Assembly: GCF_030503895.2 (NCBI RefSeq)
Contig: NZ_CP129970.2
Location: 2,837,001 to 2,901,000, forward strand
DNA: 64,000 nucleotides
Direction of reading: 5' to 3'
DNA from: Marivirga arenosa
GTDB taxonomy: Bacteria; Bacteroidota; Bacteroidia; Cytophagales; Cyclobacteriaceae
Of this stretch, positions 1-12,779 are shown in pieces. Below the pieces are notes generated by a model. The model was not told the origin of the DNA, made no database searches, and worked only from the letters and a program-made list of their open reading frames with translations. The position numbers and the translations under genes are program-made. Each line of letters begins with the position of its first letter. Position 1 is the first letter of the stretch.

Positions 1-993
1 TGTATCCTGAGCAGCTAAAGCAAAGGCTAAACCACCTATAGAAATACCTGCAAGTAAGGCCGTTATGTCAAATCTTAAATTGTTAAGGATGTATAAGAAA
101 CCGATAATGATCACGAATATCTTTAATACCCTTTTCAGAATAGGTACAATCTGATCATCCATTGTAGTTTCTGTCTGAGCTGCTTTTTTAAGCATATATT
201 CGCCCAAAATGTCCACTATCTTATACGCCATTATGGTGCCAAATAATGGTAATAGTGCGTTTAAAAGAAGAATAAAGTAATGATTGAATGTAATGGGTAA
301 TTGTAGAACTGGAACTAGAATTATCAAAATGCCTACAATAATCAATAAACTGAATGGTCTGGCTACTGGTAGTATATAATCATGAGCGATATTTCCGAAT
401 CCTTTATTTTTTAGCAATTGAAAAAAGAGCCAGTCAAAAAACCAGCTTAATACCTTATGAATCAATACGCATATAATAATTAGGATTAATATGCTTATAT
501 ATTGCCAGGTATGTAAACCTAATATACGCTGTGATCCCATTTTAGGAAGGATGTTCATCAGTTTATCCGTTCCAAATGGGTATATTTTTTGATGAAGTTC
601 AGGAACTTTTTGTATTGTTCTTTTACTGAAGTACCATCTACTTTTTTGTTTTTCAATATAGATATCGGGAAACTCAATTTCAGTTAGATAGTATCTATTT
701 TGACCCGTAGAGTCTGAGTAATCAGGATTATCTGGAATTTCATCTGCCTCAATCAATACACCTGCACCATCCAGTACTTGTTTTAATTGCGTGATGATTA
801 ACTCTTTATCAATCCCTTTAACATAATTGGGGTTTAATGTTTTAGCTGCTTCCTCAGGTTTGAAGTTGTCTTCTTGAAGGTTTTTTAAGAAGGTATTTAC
901 GGTTGCTTTTGGACTATTAAGCTTTGTGGAAGCATTATTCTGTCCTAATGCATTATGAATTAAGAATATGAAAGCAATTAAAAAGTATCTCAT
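1..993 (-). CDS. MscS-family mechanosensitive ion channel, N-terminal part
   Basis: Reverse-strand gene that runs off the left edge, so only about 331 N-terminal residues are visible. It starts at an ATG (991-993) with a signal-peptide-like stretch ending LGQNN, then a soluble periplasmic-type region of roughly 140 residues, then several hydrophobic segments. Just before the edge it has the MscS pore-lining pattern AGISIGGLAFALAAQD, which is diagnostic of the small-conductance channel family that opens under membrane tension and releases osmolytes. The N-terminal extension makes it one of the larger MscS-like proteins rather than the minimal form. The next gene in the direction of transcription is beyond the window; the gene upstream stops 2 bases before this start, so the two are probably co-transcribed. 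Confidence 0.9.
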   Translation of the reverse strand, partial: MRYFLIAFIFLIHNALGQNNASTKLNSPKATVNTFLKNLQEDNFKPEEAAKTLNPNYVKGIDKELIITQLKQVLDGAGVLIEADEIPDNPDYSDSTGQNRYYLTEIEFPDIYIEKQKSRWYFSKRTIQKVPELHQKIYPFGTDKLMNILPKMGSQRILGLHTWQYISILILIIICVLIHKVLSWFFDWLFFQLLKNKGFGNIAHDYILPVARPFSLLIIVGILIILVPVLQLPITFNHYFILLLNALLPLFGTIMAYKIVDILGEYMLKKAAQTETTMDDQIVPILKRVLKIFVIIIGFLYILNNLRFDITALLAGISIGGLAFALAAQDT

Positions 994-995
994 TC

Positions 996-3737
996 TTAAA
1001 TATTAAATTTTAGTATGCTAAATGTATTGTCATGGCACTTATAGACATGAACTTCATTATCTTTGTTGTAGTAAATCATGGCTATTTTTGCTACACTTTC
1101 GATAGGTTGCTGATTAATCAATTGTCCTTCGCTGGTGTATAAATAAGTGAAATTTTGCTTTTTATCTGTTATAGCAATAATTTGTTTGTTAGCTGTTAAT
1201 TCATAATACTGAATTTCCATTTCCTCCTGATTTATGTAGTCCTTTTCAAACATGGTTTCACCAGTAGGTTTTAACAGACTAACTCTACTCAAGTCTTGTC
1301 GTGCTAATAAATAATTACGCTCAGTAGCATTTTTAACAATTTTAAAAAGTGTTTCTTTATTAGGCATATACAATTGGTCTTTTTCCTTTATCTGACCTGT
1401 AAAACTAACTTTAACCAACGCACCACCATTTGTGATGGTAGCTAAGTAGCTACTTTCAAAGTTATTGCCTACTTCAAAAAATAAGTTACCGGATAATCTA
1501 TCCTTAATGTCAATCGGAAAATTGGGTTTCATTTCTCCATTCCTACTCATGACATTTATTAAGCCATTTTCCTGCAAAACTACCATGAAGTCCTTGCTTC
1601 TAATTCGGATATGTTCTGGTCTAGCCGCTATTTTATCATTTATTTTTAATGGATCCCAAATACCTAAAGGATCACCATATTTGCTAACTAAATAAATGTC
1701 GCCATTTTCTTTAGCAACCAATAATCTGTAAGTCTTACTTTTATCATAATCAATTAGATTAAAATATTGATTTTCAACTTTTTCGTCTCCATATGACTTA
1801 GGAAAATACTCAAGTGCAATCCCATTTCTATCTAATATATAAACCTTCTCAGTGGTTGCGAATGCATATTGTAACTTGTTGTTTTGGTAGTAATCCATCT
1901 GGAATACATCTCCAATAATAGGGGCACTCAAAGGTTCTGACCATAATATATCCCCTTGAGAAGAGATTAAATGTAGATTGTAAGCTGAATCTTGGACTAA
2001 AGTTTCGAATAGGCCAGTATTGTGATTTCTGACTACAAATGGTTTGCTAATAATTGGAGCTGGAATTTCAGCTGTTAATACCTCGTCAAAATACTTTAGC
2101 TCATTGTTGACCTTATTGTTAGAATGGATAATTTCTACATTGCTATAATATCTTTCATTTTCATTGCTGAATTGAAAGGCGAGCATATCAAAGTTTTTTA
2201 AAGGGTACTCATTCTCTTGTAGGTTCTTTTTCCATTTATCATTTAAATTTTTGAGAATGATTGACCATACTTGAGGTAGATTAATGAAAATATTCAGGTT
2301 CGACTCTTGCAGAGAGGATTCTATAAATTGGTTTTCCTTTATTGATTTTCCCCAGGTATTTTCAGTTTCAATATCTAGTATTAATTCTTTGAGTGACTGA
2401 ATATCGTTGCTGATAACAATGTTATCTTCAATAGTGGTAAAGAATGAGGTCTTAAAACCGTCAAAATTCTTACCCAATAGAAAATATGGGAATTCTTCAA
2501 TGGCTAATTCTCTAATCTCATTTTCTGCGTAGTTTTCATAGTATAAAGTATCTTGATTTAGAATAGCAGCTTGTTCAGATAGCTTGTTAAATTTGTTAAG
2601 CCCTTCGTTTTTATCATTCATCTTAATGAAAACCAGCTTTTTATTTTCATTGATAAATTGTGAGCTATTTAATATTACTTGAGCATTTTCCCCAGCCATA
2701 AACTGATGAAATTCTCTGAAATCAGTTTCGTATAGTTGAGCTATTTGATCCCTTTCCTTGGAATACTGTTCATCAATCCTATTCCAATAATTGACTTTCG
2801 CTTTATCGAATATTGCCGGATTACTGAAGCGCTCATGAATCACAAAAGCAGTTTTAGATGGGAAAAAGTTTTCCAGAGTCACTTCTCCTCCTTTTTGATT
2901 TTGATATGTGTTTAAGAAGCTAAGAGAATCTTGTGGAATAGTATAGCCATTTAAGTACAATTCATCTCCATCTAAAAACAAATCAAGAAAAGCACCTTCA
3001 GAAAAATTAGATAATACCTGGTAAAAGGTGCTTTCATTACTTTTGGTGAAAATTTTCACAAAACGATCTAAGCGTTCGAAATTGATATATAAATTCCCAA
3101 GATCATCTTGAAAATTTGCTATTTTGAATACCTCATCAATACTTTCTTGAAAATTAACTTCATCTTTTTCAAGATTTCTAATTACATCTTCAACCAGAAT
3201 AGGAGAGAAGCTACCCACGAAATTGCCACGCAATAGCACATAGCTGAATAGCTTATCCGATGATTTACTTTTTAATTCGTAGATCGTGTTTTTATTAAAT
3301 ACACGCTCAGTTTTATCAAATTCATTAAACTTAGATTCTATGCTTTTAATAATTTGAATTTGCTCGGTATTCTTTAAAGTTTGATAGAATACAAAATCAA
3401 AATCATCATTGGCTACTACATTCATTCCAATCAAAAGCTGATTATTTCGGAACACTTCATCGAGCATTCCATTATTTCCAGATAGACTATCCAATGCCTC
3501 AAAATTTTCTTTTAAGGAATTAAAGTATTCTATTTTAAGTAAATCTTGCCAGATTGGGTTTTCCTGAAGATCGTTCCAGGAAGATACAAGGTTTTTATTT
3601 TCGTAAACTAGAAATGTGTTTTCTGGTACTAGTGACCAAGCGTCTAAACTTTTTTGCTTGTCCCAGTAGTAATAAATTCCATACCCACTAGCCAAAATAA
3701 TAATGAATAGAGATAGTATGATTAAAATTCTTCTCAA
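996..3737 (-). CDS. Large membrane-anchored or secreted protein, C-terminal propeller-like region
   Basis: Protein of 913 residues that I cannot assign to a named family. Residues about 5-24 form one strongly hydrophobic segment (signal anchor or uncleaved signal peptide), so most of the chain should lie outside the cytoplasm. Residues about 30-560 are mixed and acidic, with no motif I recognise. From about 570 to the end there are repeated strand-rich stretches alternating with turns (for example SSQGDILWSEP, DRNGIALEYFP and SRNGEMKPNFP) that resemble blades of a PQQ/WD-type beta-propeller; this is inference from pattern only. It stops 2 bases before the MscS-type channel start, suggesting a shared transcript. 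A TATATTTG element on the reverse strand at 3766-3773 could be its promoter, without a clear -33 partner. Confidence 0.75.
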   Translation of the reverse strand: MRRILIILSLFIIILASGYGIYYYWDKQKSLDAWSLVPENTFLVYENKNLVSSWNDLQENPIWQDLLKIEYFNSLKENFEALDSLSGNNGMLDEVFRNNQLLIGMNVVANDDFDFVFYQTLKNTEQIQIIKSIESKFNEFDKTERVFNKNTIYELKSKSSDKLFSYVLLRGNFVGSFSPILVEDVIRNLEKDEVNFQESIDEVFKIANFQDDLGNLYINFERLDRFVKIFTKSNESTFYQVLSNFSEGAFLDLFLDGDELYLNGYTIPQDSLSFLNTYQNQKGGEVTLENFFPSKTAFVIHERFSNPAIFDKAKVNYWNRIDEQYSKERDQIAQLYETDFREFHQFMAGENAQVILNSSQFINENKKLVFIKMNDKNEGLNKFNKLSEQAAILNQDTLYYENYAENEIRELAIEEFPYFLLGKNFDGFKTSFFTTIEDNIVISNDIQSLKELILDIETENTWGKSIKENQFIESSLQESNLNIFINLPQVWSIILKNLNDKWKKNLQENEYPLKNFDMLAFQFSNENERYYSNVEIIHSNNKVNNELKYFDEVLTAEIPAPIISKPFVVRNHNTGLFETLVQDSAYNLHLISSQGDILWSEPLSAPIIGDVFQMDYYQNNKLQYAFATTEKVYILDRNGIALEYFPKSYGDEKVENQYFNLIDYDKSKTYRLLVAKENGDIYLVSKYGDPLGIWDPLKINDKIAARPEHIRIRSKDFMVVLQENGLINVMSRNGEMKPNFPIDIKDRLSGNLFFEVGNNFESSYLATITNGGALVKVSFTGQIKEKDQLYMPNKETLFKIVKNATERNYLLARQDLSRVSLLKPTGETMFEKDYINQEEMEIQYYELTANKQIIAITDKKQNFTYLYTSEGQLINQQPIESVAKIAMIYYNKDNEVHVYKCHDNTFSILKFNI

Positions 3738-3765
3738 ATGTAAAAGCCTTTATTTTGTTACTATG

Positions 3766-3773
3766 CAAATATA
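3766..3773 (-). promoter_or_regulatory. Possible -7 promoter element (TATATTTG)
   Basis: The reverse strand reads TATATTTG about 30 bases upstream of the ATG at 3737, matching the Bacteroidota -7 consensus TAnnTTTG. I see no convincing -33 TTTG upstream of it, so confidence is low. Confidence 0.25.
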
Positions 3774-3835
3774 GGATTATTAATCACTATGGCTGTATCA
3801 TCAGCTAAATATATTGAAGGTAATATCTCTGTATT

Positions 3836-4597
3836 TTACACTAATGTTACTTCAATTCCTTTTGACTCTAAAGCTGAAATATATTGTTTAGAAGCACTTT
3901 TATTTGTTATGATTTGATCAACGTCTTCTAGGTTGCATATTTTACCAAATCCCTTTTTACCAAATTTACTAGCATCCGCTAAAACGATAGTTTTTTGTAC
4001 AGCAGCAATCATTTTGGCATTTAAGTGAGCTTCCATCATATTTGATGTAGTGAAACCATGTTCTAAGCTTATTCCATCAACACTCAGGTAAAGTTTACTA
4101 CATGCGAAATTTTGCATCATTTCTTCAGCATAATGACCTACCACTGAAGAACTACCCTTTCGAACCACTCCACCTAACTGCACAATTTCTATGTCTTTGC
4201 AATCCAAAAGATCCATAGTAACGTTCATCGCAGAAGTCAAAACTGTTAGTTCAATGTTTCTTGGTATGGCTCTAGCGAAGGCATTTACGGTAGTTCCTGA
4301 ACCAATTATGATAGCCTCATTCATGTTGAGCGATTCTGCAGCAGCTCTAGCTATCGCTTGTTTTTCCTCTACATTAACCAACTCTTTTTCATCTACAGGT
4401 TTTTCGTTTACATAGGGAGAAACAAGTGTAGCGCTACCATGAGACCGAAACAATAATCCTTTTTCTTCTAATAATCTAAGGTCTTTTCTTATGGTTACTC
4501 TGGTAACATTTAACTCTGCACTTAAATTATTTACACTTACAAAACCATCTTCCTGTAATTGATTTAGAATGTATTTATGTCTTTCAGCTATTGTCAT
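3836..4597 (-). CDS. glpR: DeoR/GlpR-family transcriptional regulator
   Basis: Protein of 253 residues with the DeoR-family layout. An N-terminal helix-turn-helix (about residues 6-57, with NNLSAELNVTRVTIRKDLRL as the recognition region) is followed by a sugar-phosphate-sensing domain containing GSGTTVNAFA and the SKLYLSVDGIS stretch. The length is normal for the family. It is transcribed divergently from glpD across a 136-base interval, which is the usual place for a glycerol-3-phosphate repressor. By family knowledge it would bind glycerol 3-phosphate (or a related phosphate) and release the glpDKF-lipase operon; that ligand is inferred from context, not from residues I can verify. DeoR-family members regulate many sugar-phosphate operons, so the name rests mainly on the neighbourhood. 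Confidence 0.85.
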   Translation of the reverse strand: MTIAERHKYILNQLQEDGFVSVNNLSAELNVTRVTIRKDLRLLEEKGLLFRSHGSATLVSPYVNEKPVDEKELVNVEEKQAIARAAAESLNMNEAIIIGSGTTVNAFARAIPRNIELTVLTSAMNVTMDLLDCKDIEIVQLGGVVRKGSSSVVGHYAEEMMQNFACSKLYLSVDGISLEHGFTTSNMMEAHLNAKMIAAVQKTIVLADASKFGKKGFGKICNLEDVDQIITNKSASKQYISALESKGIEVTLV

Positions 4598-4663
4598 ATC
4601 GGTTCCAAAAATATAATTATTAGGAATAAAAAGAAATTAAAACAAAGATATAGAAACTAAAAT

Positions 4664-4696
4664 ACTTTCATATATCTATTTTATGCTTTTGAAAGT
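4664..4696. promoter_or_regulatory. Possible GlpR operator (inverted repeat ACTTTCA/TGAAAGT)
   Basis: ACTTTCA at 4664-4670 and its exact reverse complement TGAAAGT at 4690-4696 lie in the glpR-glpD divergent interval, the second arm overlapping the proposed glpD -33 element. GAAAC-type repeats (GAAACT at 4653, GAAACAAACG at 4717) also occur and resemble DeoR-type binding half-sites. The assignment to GlpR is inferred from position. Confidence 0.35.
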
Positions 4697-4717
4697 TTTC
4701 TTTTTGTTATATATTTG
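4688..4717 (+). promoter_or_regulatory. glpD promoter, Bacteroidota type
   Basis: TTTG at 4688-4691 and TATATTTG at 4710-4717 are separated by 18 bases. This matches the Bacteroidota sigma consensus TTTG-N19..21-TAnnTTTG with a spacer one base short. The glpD ATG lies at 4734, giving a very short leader with an AG-rich stretch (GAAAGGAA) directly before the start. Confidence 0.55.
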
Positions 4718-4733
4718 AAACAAACGAAAGGAA

Positions 4734-7806
<3,073 letters not shown>

Positions 7807-7810
7807 AATC

Positions 7811-8545
7811 ATGACAAATTATTTTATAGCAGAGTTTTTAGGAACATTTTTACTGATTTTGATGGGTTCAGGAGTAGTAGCTAACGTTGTACTTCCCAAA
7901 ACTAAGGGAAGTCAGTCTGGTTGGATGGTAATTACAACGGCATGGGCATTTGGTGTTTTTATAGCCGTGGTGGTTGCGGGCCCGTATAGTGGGGCACACA
8001 TAAATCCTGCTGTTAGTTTAGCCTTAGCTATTACGGGAGATTTTGCCTGGGATTTACTTTGGATCTATATACCGGCTCAAATTCTTGGGGCGGCAGTTGG
8101 TTCTTTTGTAGCATGGTTAATCTACCAGAAACATTTTCTTGAAACGGATGATCAAGGGCTCTTATTTGCTCCATTTGCAACTGCACCCGCAATCAGAGAT
8201 GTAAAGACTAATTTTATTTCCGAGTTTGTTGGGACCTTTGTTTTGATTATCGTGATTTTATTTTCAACACCCGCTCAGCTCATGAATCATGATGAAACTC
8301 CCATTGGATTAGGTGATTTAGGAGCTTTACCTGTGGCTATTTTAGTATGGGTAATTGGTTTGGCATTAGGAGGGACAACTGGTTATGCAATCAATCCAGC
8401 TAGAGATTTAGGTCCAAGGATAATGCATCAGCTTTTGCCTATTAAAGGAAAAGGAAGCAGTGATTGGTCTTATAGTTGGATTCCTATTGTGGGCCCACTT
8501 TCAGGTGCTGCTTTTGCTGCCTTCATTTTTTTAATTCTAAAATAA
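7811..8545 (+). CDS. glpF: Glycerol facilitator (aquaglyceroporin)
   Basis: Inner-membrane MIP-family channel for passive glycerol uptake. The 244-residue protein has six hydrophobic segments and both half-helix motifs: HINPAVSL near residue 66 and AINPARDLGPR near residue 195. The aspartate after the second NPAR, as in NPARDLGPR, is the mark of glycerol-conducting rather than strict water channels. It starts 4 bases after the glpK stop. Trapping of glycerol by the upstream kinase would drive uptake, the standard arrangement for glpFK modules, here with glpF last of the three core genes. Confidence 0.95.
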   Translation: MTNYFIAEFLGTFLLILMGSGVVANVVLPKTKGSQSGWMVITTAWAFGVFIAVVVAGPYSGAHINPAVSLALAITGDFAWDLLWIYIPAQILGAAVGSFVAWLIYQKHFLETDDQGLLFAPFATAPAIRDVKTNFISEFVGTFVLIIVILFSTPAQLMNHDETPIGLGDLGALPVAILVWVIGLALGGTTGYAINPARDLGPRIMHQLLPIKGKGSSDWSYSWIPIVGPLSGAAFAAFIFLILK

Positions 8546-8550
8546 CATTC

Positions 8551-9387
8551 ATGATTCCTAAAATAAATCATTTCCATACTTCGGATAATTTAAAATTAGA
8601 AACTCAGGAATACTTTCATTCTGAGAATCCTGATTCCATAATATTAATTATACATGGACACGGTGAACACGCTGGACGCTTTAGTAAAGTAGCTAATTAC
8701 TTCAATGAGAAAAATATTGCAGTATGTGCTCTAACATTAAGAGGACATGGAAATTCTGAAGGTAAAAAGGGGCATGCACCTAGTTTAGATCAGCTTTTGA
8801 CAGATGTTGAATATTTTATAAGATCAGTAAGGGTCCGCTTTTTAGAAGCTGATCTATACCTGTATGGTCATAGTATGGGAGGTAATATTGTGCTGAATTA
8901 TATGGTAAATGATCAGTCAGACGAACTTACAGCAGGAATCGTAACTTCACCCTGGATTAAATTAGCATTTGAACCTCCAAAATGGAAGGTGAATTTAGGA
9001 AATTGGGTGGCTGATATTATACCTGCCTTAATTCAATCAACAGAGTTGGATGCAAATGATATCTCAAGTATTGAGGAGGAGGTAAAGAAATACCAGAATG
9101 ATCCATTAATTCATAGTAAAATTTCGGCAAAGCTGTTTTCTTCCATTTCAAAAGGGGGTGAGTACCTGATTCATAATACCGGTAAATTTAAACATCCTAT
9201 TTTTATGGCTCATGGGCAAAAGGATAATATAATTTCCCACGATGCTACTGAAAGTTTATCTAAGGATAATAAATTGTTTTCTTTTAAAAGTTATCCTGAA
9301 TCTAAGCATGAGATTCATCATGATGTTGATTTTGAGAACTTAATGCAAGATGTTTTAGAATGGATGCAAAAAATAAAAACCTCATAA
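8551..9387 (+). CDS. Alpha/beta hydrolase, monoacylglycerol lipase-like
   Basis: Serine hydrolase of 278 residues with the features of the monoglyceride lipase branch. It has an oxyanion HGHGEHAGR motif (about residues 34-42), the nucleophile elbow YGHSMGGN (about residue 110) and the later acid and base pieces MAHGQKDNIIS and ESKHEIHHD. No signal peptide is visible, so it should be cytoplasmic. I choose the ATG at 8551; an in-frame upstream ATG (8476) would overlap glpF and add a cysteine-rich stretch that is plainly a shadow of glpF. As fourth gene of the glycerol operon, 5 bases behind glpF, it probably hydrolyses monoacylglycerols to fatty acid plus glycerol, feeding glpK. Substrate is inferred from family and context. 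Confidence 0.85.
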   Translation: MIPKINHFHTSDNLKLETQEYFHSENPDSIILIIHGHGEHAGRFSKVANYFNEKNIAVCALTLRGHGNSEGKKGHAPSLDQLLTDVEYFIRSVRVRFLEADLYLYGHSMGGNIVLNYMVNDQSDELTAGIVTSPWIKLAFEPPKWKVNLGNWVADIIPALIQSTELDANDISSIEEEVKKYQNDPLIHSKISAKLFSSISKGGEYLIHNTGKFKHPIFMAHGQKDNIISHDATESLSKDNKLFSFKSYPESKHEIHHDVDFENLMQDVLEWMQKIKTS

Positions 9388-9409
9388 TCGTATGGCTATG
9401 AGGTTTTTT
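9375..9409 (+). terminator. Rho-independent terminator of the glp operon
   Basis: AAAACCTCATA at 9376-9386 pairs perfectly with TATGAGGTTTT at 9397-9407, followed by a T-run. The lipase stop codon lies inside the 5' arm. The A-run before the stem means it could also serve the ferritin gene arriving from the other side. Confidence 0.85.
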
Positions 9410-9425
9410 GCTTTTTAAATATTTG

Positions 9426-9971
9426 TTAGACTTGTGATTCTCCAGTGGATTCAATTCCATGAAGTTTGCCTAGTTCAATATCAATATGCCATAATCCCAT
9501 ACCCTCTTCACCAATAATATCAAATATTTCTAAGGCTCTTCTTGAGATGGTTTCTTCCTCTCTTTGCTCAGTGATAAACCATTGTAGAAAATTAAAAGTT
9601 GTAAAATCTTTAGTTGTGAAACAGTGATCAGCTAGTTCATGAATTGATTTAGTTACTTTTATTTCATGCTCTAGTATCAACTCAAAAACTTCTCTTAAGC
9701 TGTTAAATTCATGTCTTATGTCTGTGATGGCAGGTTGTAAAGCATGTCCACCTGCTTCATTTATGTAGCTAAATAATTTAAGCATATGACCTCTTTCTTC
9801 ATCAGAATGTTCATACAAAAATTTAGCTGAATTTTCATAGCCTTTAGTTTCGCACCAAGAGGCCATAGATAGATAGTAGGCAGAAGATTTTCCCTCCATT
9901 ACTATCTGTTCATTTAATCTCTTTTCAGTTTCTTCTGTTAATGAACGTTTAGGTGTAATTATATCTTTCAT
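9426..9971 (-). CDS. ftnA: Ferritin (bacterial FtnA type)
   Basis: Iron-storage protein of 181 residues that assembles into a 24-subunit shell. The ferroxidase ligands of FtnA are recognisable: Glu26 (in VMEGKSSAYY), Tyr33, the EHSDEERGH block with Glu58/59 and His62, a Glu in LEHEIKVTKSI, and EQREEE after TFNFLQWF. The last block aligns directly with E. coli FtnA. No haem-binding Met typical of bacterioferritin is evident. It is single-gene, facing the glp terminator on one side and the aconitase terminator on the other. The upstream interval carries several copies of a possible iron operator, listed separately. Confidence 0.95.
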   Translation of the reverse strand: MKDIITPKRSLTEETEKRLNEQIVMEGKSSAYYLSMASWCETKGYENSAKFLYEHSDEERGHMLKLFSYINEAGGHALQPAITDIRHEFNSLREVFELILEHEIKVTKSIHELADHCFTTKDFTTFNFLQWFITEQREEETISRRALEIFDIIGEEGMGLWHIDIELGKLHGIESTGESQV

Positions 9972-10015
9972 GATTTTTTTCTTTTTCTTTATGCATTATA
10001 CATAATATAAACCAA

Positions 10016-10077
10016 TTTAGTTGACCTAAATCCTAATATGAAATTGGATTGTATCTAAATATAGATTGAGTTTAAAT
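10016..10077. promoter_or_regulatory. Candidate metal-regulator sites upstream of ferritin
   Basis: TTTAGTTGACCTAAA at 10016-10030 has perfect TTTAG/CTAAA arms resembling DtxR-type boxes. Two further copies of a related core follow: TTGGATTGTATCTAAA at about 10044-10059 and TAGATTGAGTTTAAA at 10062-10076. The same TTTRGATTGA core recurs before the heme-uptake operon near 40.9 kb. The regulator is not identified; iron control is an inference from the nature of both target genes. Confidence 0.4.
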
Positions 10078-10084
10078 AGGGTAT

Positions 10085-10119
10085 AAAAAAAGGCTATCAT
10101 ATTAAATGATAACCTTTTC
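10085..10119 (-). terminator. Terminator of the aconitase gene
   Basis: On the reverse strand, AAAGGTTATCAT pairs with ATGATAGCCTTT (one G-U type mismatch) around a five-base loop and is followed by seven Ts. It lies just past the aconitase stop at 10141. Confidence 0.85.
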
Positions 10120-10140
10120 AATTTGGAGTTTATTAAATGA

Positions 10141-12411
10141 TTAAGCTTTTGCAGCTTCTTCCTTAATTTTATTTAAAGCAGAGCCCGCTTTAAACCAACC
10201 TATTTGAGTGTCATTATATGTATGGTTTGCTTTGATTACATCTTTGCTTCCATCAGCATGAACTACCTCGATAGTGATTGGCTTTTCTGGAGCAAATGAT
10301 TCTAAGTCAGTAAAGTTGAATGTATCATCTTCCCGAATTATATCGTAATCTGCTTCGTTTTCAAATGTTAAAGCAAGCATACCTTGTTTCTTCAAGTTGG
10401 TCTCATGAATACGAGCAAATGATTTAACTAATACCGCCTTAACACCTAAGTGTCTTGGCTCCATTGCAGCATGTTCTCGAGAAGAACCTTCACCATAATT
10501 GTGGTCACCCACTACAATTGTTGGGATTCCTTTTGCTTTATACTCTCTTTGAGTAGCAGGAACCGCACCATATTCGCCAGTAATCTGGCTTTTTACTTTG
10601 TTAGTTTCTTCGTTGAAAGCATTTACAGCTCCAATTAAGCAGTTGTCAGAGATGTTATCTAAGTGACCTCTGAATCTTAACCAAGGACCAGCCATAGAAA
10701 TATGGTCGGTAGTACATTTACCTAAAGCTTTAATTAATAATTTAGCACCGGAGATATTCTTACCATCCCATGCATCAAATCCTTCTAATAATTGTAGCCT
10801 TTTTGAATCCGGAGCAACTTTAACTTCAACATTGCTACCATCTTTAGCAGGCTCTTGGTAACCATTATCTTCTACTGCGAAACCTTCCTCAGGTAGCTCA
10901 GCACCAAAAGGAGGATCTAATTTTACTTGTTCACCTTTTTCATTAGTTAAGGTATCAGTTAAAGGGTTAAATCCTAAATCACCACTTATTGCAATTGCAG
11001 CCACCATTTCCGGTGATGTTACAAATGCATGTGTATTAGGGTTTCCATCAGCTCTTTTTGAGAAGTTTCTGTTGAAAGAGTGTACAATAGTATTTTTCTC
11101 ACCTTTATCCGCACCTGTTCTCGCCCACTGACCAATACACGGTCCACAAGCATTAGTGAAAATAGTGGCGTCTAAATCTTCAAATATTTTTAGTAAACCA
11201 TCTCTTTCTGCCGTATATCTAACTTGTTCAGAACCAGGGTTGATACCAAATTCTGATTTAGTTTTTAATCCTTTCTCAACCGCTTGTTTTGCTATAGATG
11301 AAGCTCTTGATAAATCTTCATATGAAGAATTGGTACATGATCCGATTAATCCCCACTCCACTTTAGTAGGCCAACCGTTTTTCTCAGCTTCAGCTTTTAA
11401 TTCTGAAATAGGAGTTGCTCTGTCTGGAGTAAATGGACCGTTTACGTGAGGCTCTAAGGTAGATAAATCGATTTCAATTACTTGATCGAAATATTGCTCA
11501 GGATTAGCATATACTTCATCGTCACCAGTTAAATGTTCTCTAACTTCATTTGCAGCATCTGCAACATCATTTCTATCTGTAGATCTTAAATAACGCTCCA
11601 TTGCATCATCATATCCGAAAGTAGAGGTAGTAGCACCGATTTCAGCGCCCATATTACAGATAGTCCCTTTTCCAGTAGCAGATAATGACTGAGCACCAGG
11701 GCCAAAGTATTCTACAATAGATCCTGTTCCACCTTTTACGGTTAAGATTCCAGCCACTTTTAGAATAACATCTTTAGCTGAAGTCCAACCGTTCATTTTA
11801 CCCGTTAATTTAACACCGATTAATTTTGGGAATTTCAGCTCCCAAGGCATACCCGCCATTACATCTACAGCATCAGCACCACCAACACCAATGGCTACCA
11901 TGCCTAAACCACCAGCATTTACGGTATGAGAATCAGTACCTATCATCATACCGCCAGGGAATGCGTAATTTTCTAAAACTACTTGGTGAATAATACCAGC
12001 TCCTGGTTTCCAAAAACCAATTCCATATTTGTTTGAAACGGATTCTAAAAAGTTGAATACCTCACCAGAAGCGGTTAATGAACTTCTTAAATCTTCTTTT
12101 GCTCCTTCTTTAGCTAATATTAAGTGATCGCAATGTACAGTTGAGGGAACCGCTGCTTTATCTTTTCCAGCTTGCATAAACTGTAATAATGCCATTTGTG
12201 CAGTGGCATCTTGCATTGCTACTCTATCTGGAGCAAAATCCACATAAGATTTCCCTCTTTCAAATGCCGTTTTAGCATTTCCATCCCATAAGTGAGAATA
12301 AAGAATTTTTTCAGATAAAGTTAAAGGTTTGTTGACTACCTGTCTTGCTGCCTGAATTTTCTCACTCATCCCAGCATAAACAGCTTTAATCATGTCTATA
12401 TCAAAAGCCAT
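10141..12411 (-). CDS. acnA: Aconitate hydratase (mitochondrial-type)
   Basis: TCA-cycle enzyme interconverting citrate and isocitrate through a [4Fe-4S] cluster. The 756-residue chain matches the mitochondrial aconitase branch in length. Cluster cysteines are visible in [12 protein letters not shown] (about residue 357) and in [10 protein letters not shown] (two cysteines about residue 423). The swivelling C-terminal domain contains [14 protein letters not shown] (about residue 640), with the substrate-contacting serine and arginine. [11 protein letters not shown] near residue 157 is another family block. It is a single-gene unit with its own terminator. The symbol follows common database usage; in Bacteroidota the gene is often labelled only acn. 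Confidence 0.96.
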   Translation of the reverse strand: MAFDIDMIKAVYAGMSEKIQAARQVVNKPLTLSEKILYSHLWDGNAKTAFERGKSYVDFAPDRVAMQDATAQMALLQFMQAGKDKAAVPSTVHCDHLILAKEGAKEDLRSSLTASGEVFNFLESVSNKYGIGFWKPGAGIIHQVVLENYAFPGGMMIGTDSHTVNAGGLGMVAIGVGGADAVDVMAGMPWELKFPKLIGVKLTGKMNGWTSAKDVILKVAGILTVKGGTGSIVEYFGPGAQSLSATGKGTICNMGAEIGATTSTFGYDDAMERYLRSTDRNDVADAANEVREHLTGDDEVYANPEQYFDQVIEIDLSTLEPHVNGPFTPDRATPISELKAEAEKNGWPTKVEWGLIGSCTNSSYEDLSRASSIAKQAVEKGLKTKSEFGINPGSEQVRYTAERDGLLKIFEDLDATIFTNACGPCIGQWARTGADKGEKNTIVHSFNRNFSKRADGNPNTHAFVTSPEMVAAIAISGDLGFNPLTDTLTNEKGEQVKLDPPFGAELPEEGFAVEDNGYQEPAKDGSNVEVKVAPDSKRLQLLEGFDAWDGKNISGAKLLIKALGKCTTDHISMAGPWLRFRGHLDNISDNCLIGAVNAFNEETNKVKSQITGEYGAVPATQREYKAKGIPTIVVGDHNYGEGSSREHAAMEPRHLGVKAVLVKSFARIHETNLKKQGMLALTFENEADYDIIREDDTFNFTDLESFAPEKPITIEVVHADGSKDVIKANHTYNDTQIGWFKAGSALNKIKEEAAKA

Positions 12412-12477
12412 ATTTTGTATGTTTAATTTTTAAAAATTGATCAATTTTCTGCAAAGATATAAAATTGAACCTGCTAA

Positions 12478-12509
12478 TTGAAGTAGAAACATTAATTAAT
12501 ATATATTTG
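12478..12509 (+). promoter_or_regulatory. Possible promoter in the 12412-12779 interval
   Basis: TTG at 12478-12480 and TATATTTG at 12502-12509 are spaced by 21 bases, fitting the Bacteroidota consensus. It would give a leader of about 260 bases before the small secreted protein at 12780. Another TAGATTTG occurs at 12722-12729 nearer the gene. The rest of this 368-base interval is AT-rich with no gene that I can see. Confidence 0.35.
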
Positions 12510-12779
12510 TAAAAATTCTAATTATCGATATAAAATACTGTTTTATAGAAAGTTAAGTTGTAGTACTTAAAGTTTTACTTGTTTTTTATTGTTTATATTA
12601 TTGGATCACTTATATTTGAATTGATAAAAAATCTAGTTGGGGAATTGTCTCCGTATGTATCTAATCTTAAGGAATTATATTATTCTTTCGATAAAATTAT
12701 GATACATGTACCAAAAGGGTTTAGATTTGTAGTTTAAAAAGAAATTCTTTTTTTACTTTTGAAATTAAATGTGTTTAAA

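Noticed and set aside
8476-8550. Upstream start for the lipase gene
   Set aside because: The extension lies inside glpF in another frame and encodes a cysteine-rich stretch without homology.
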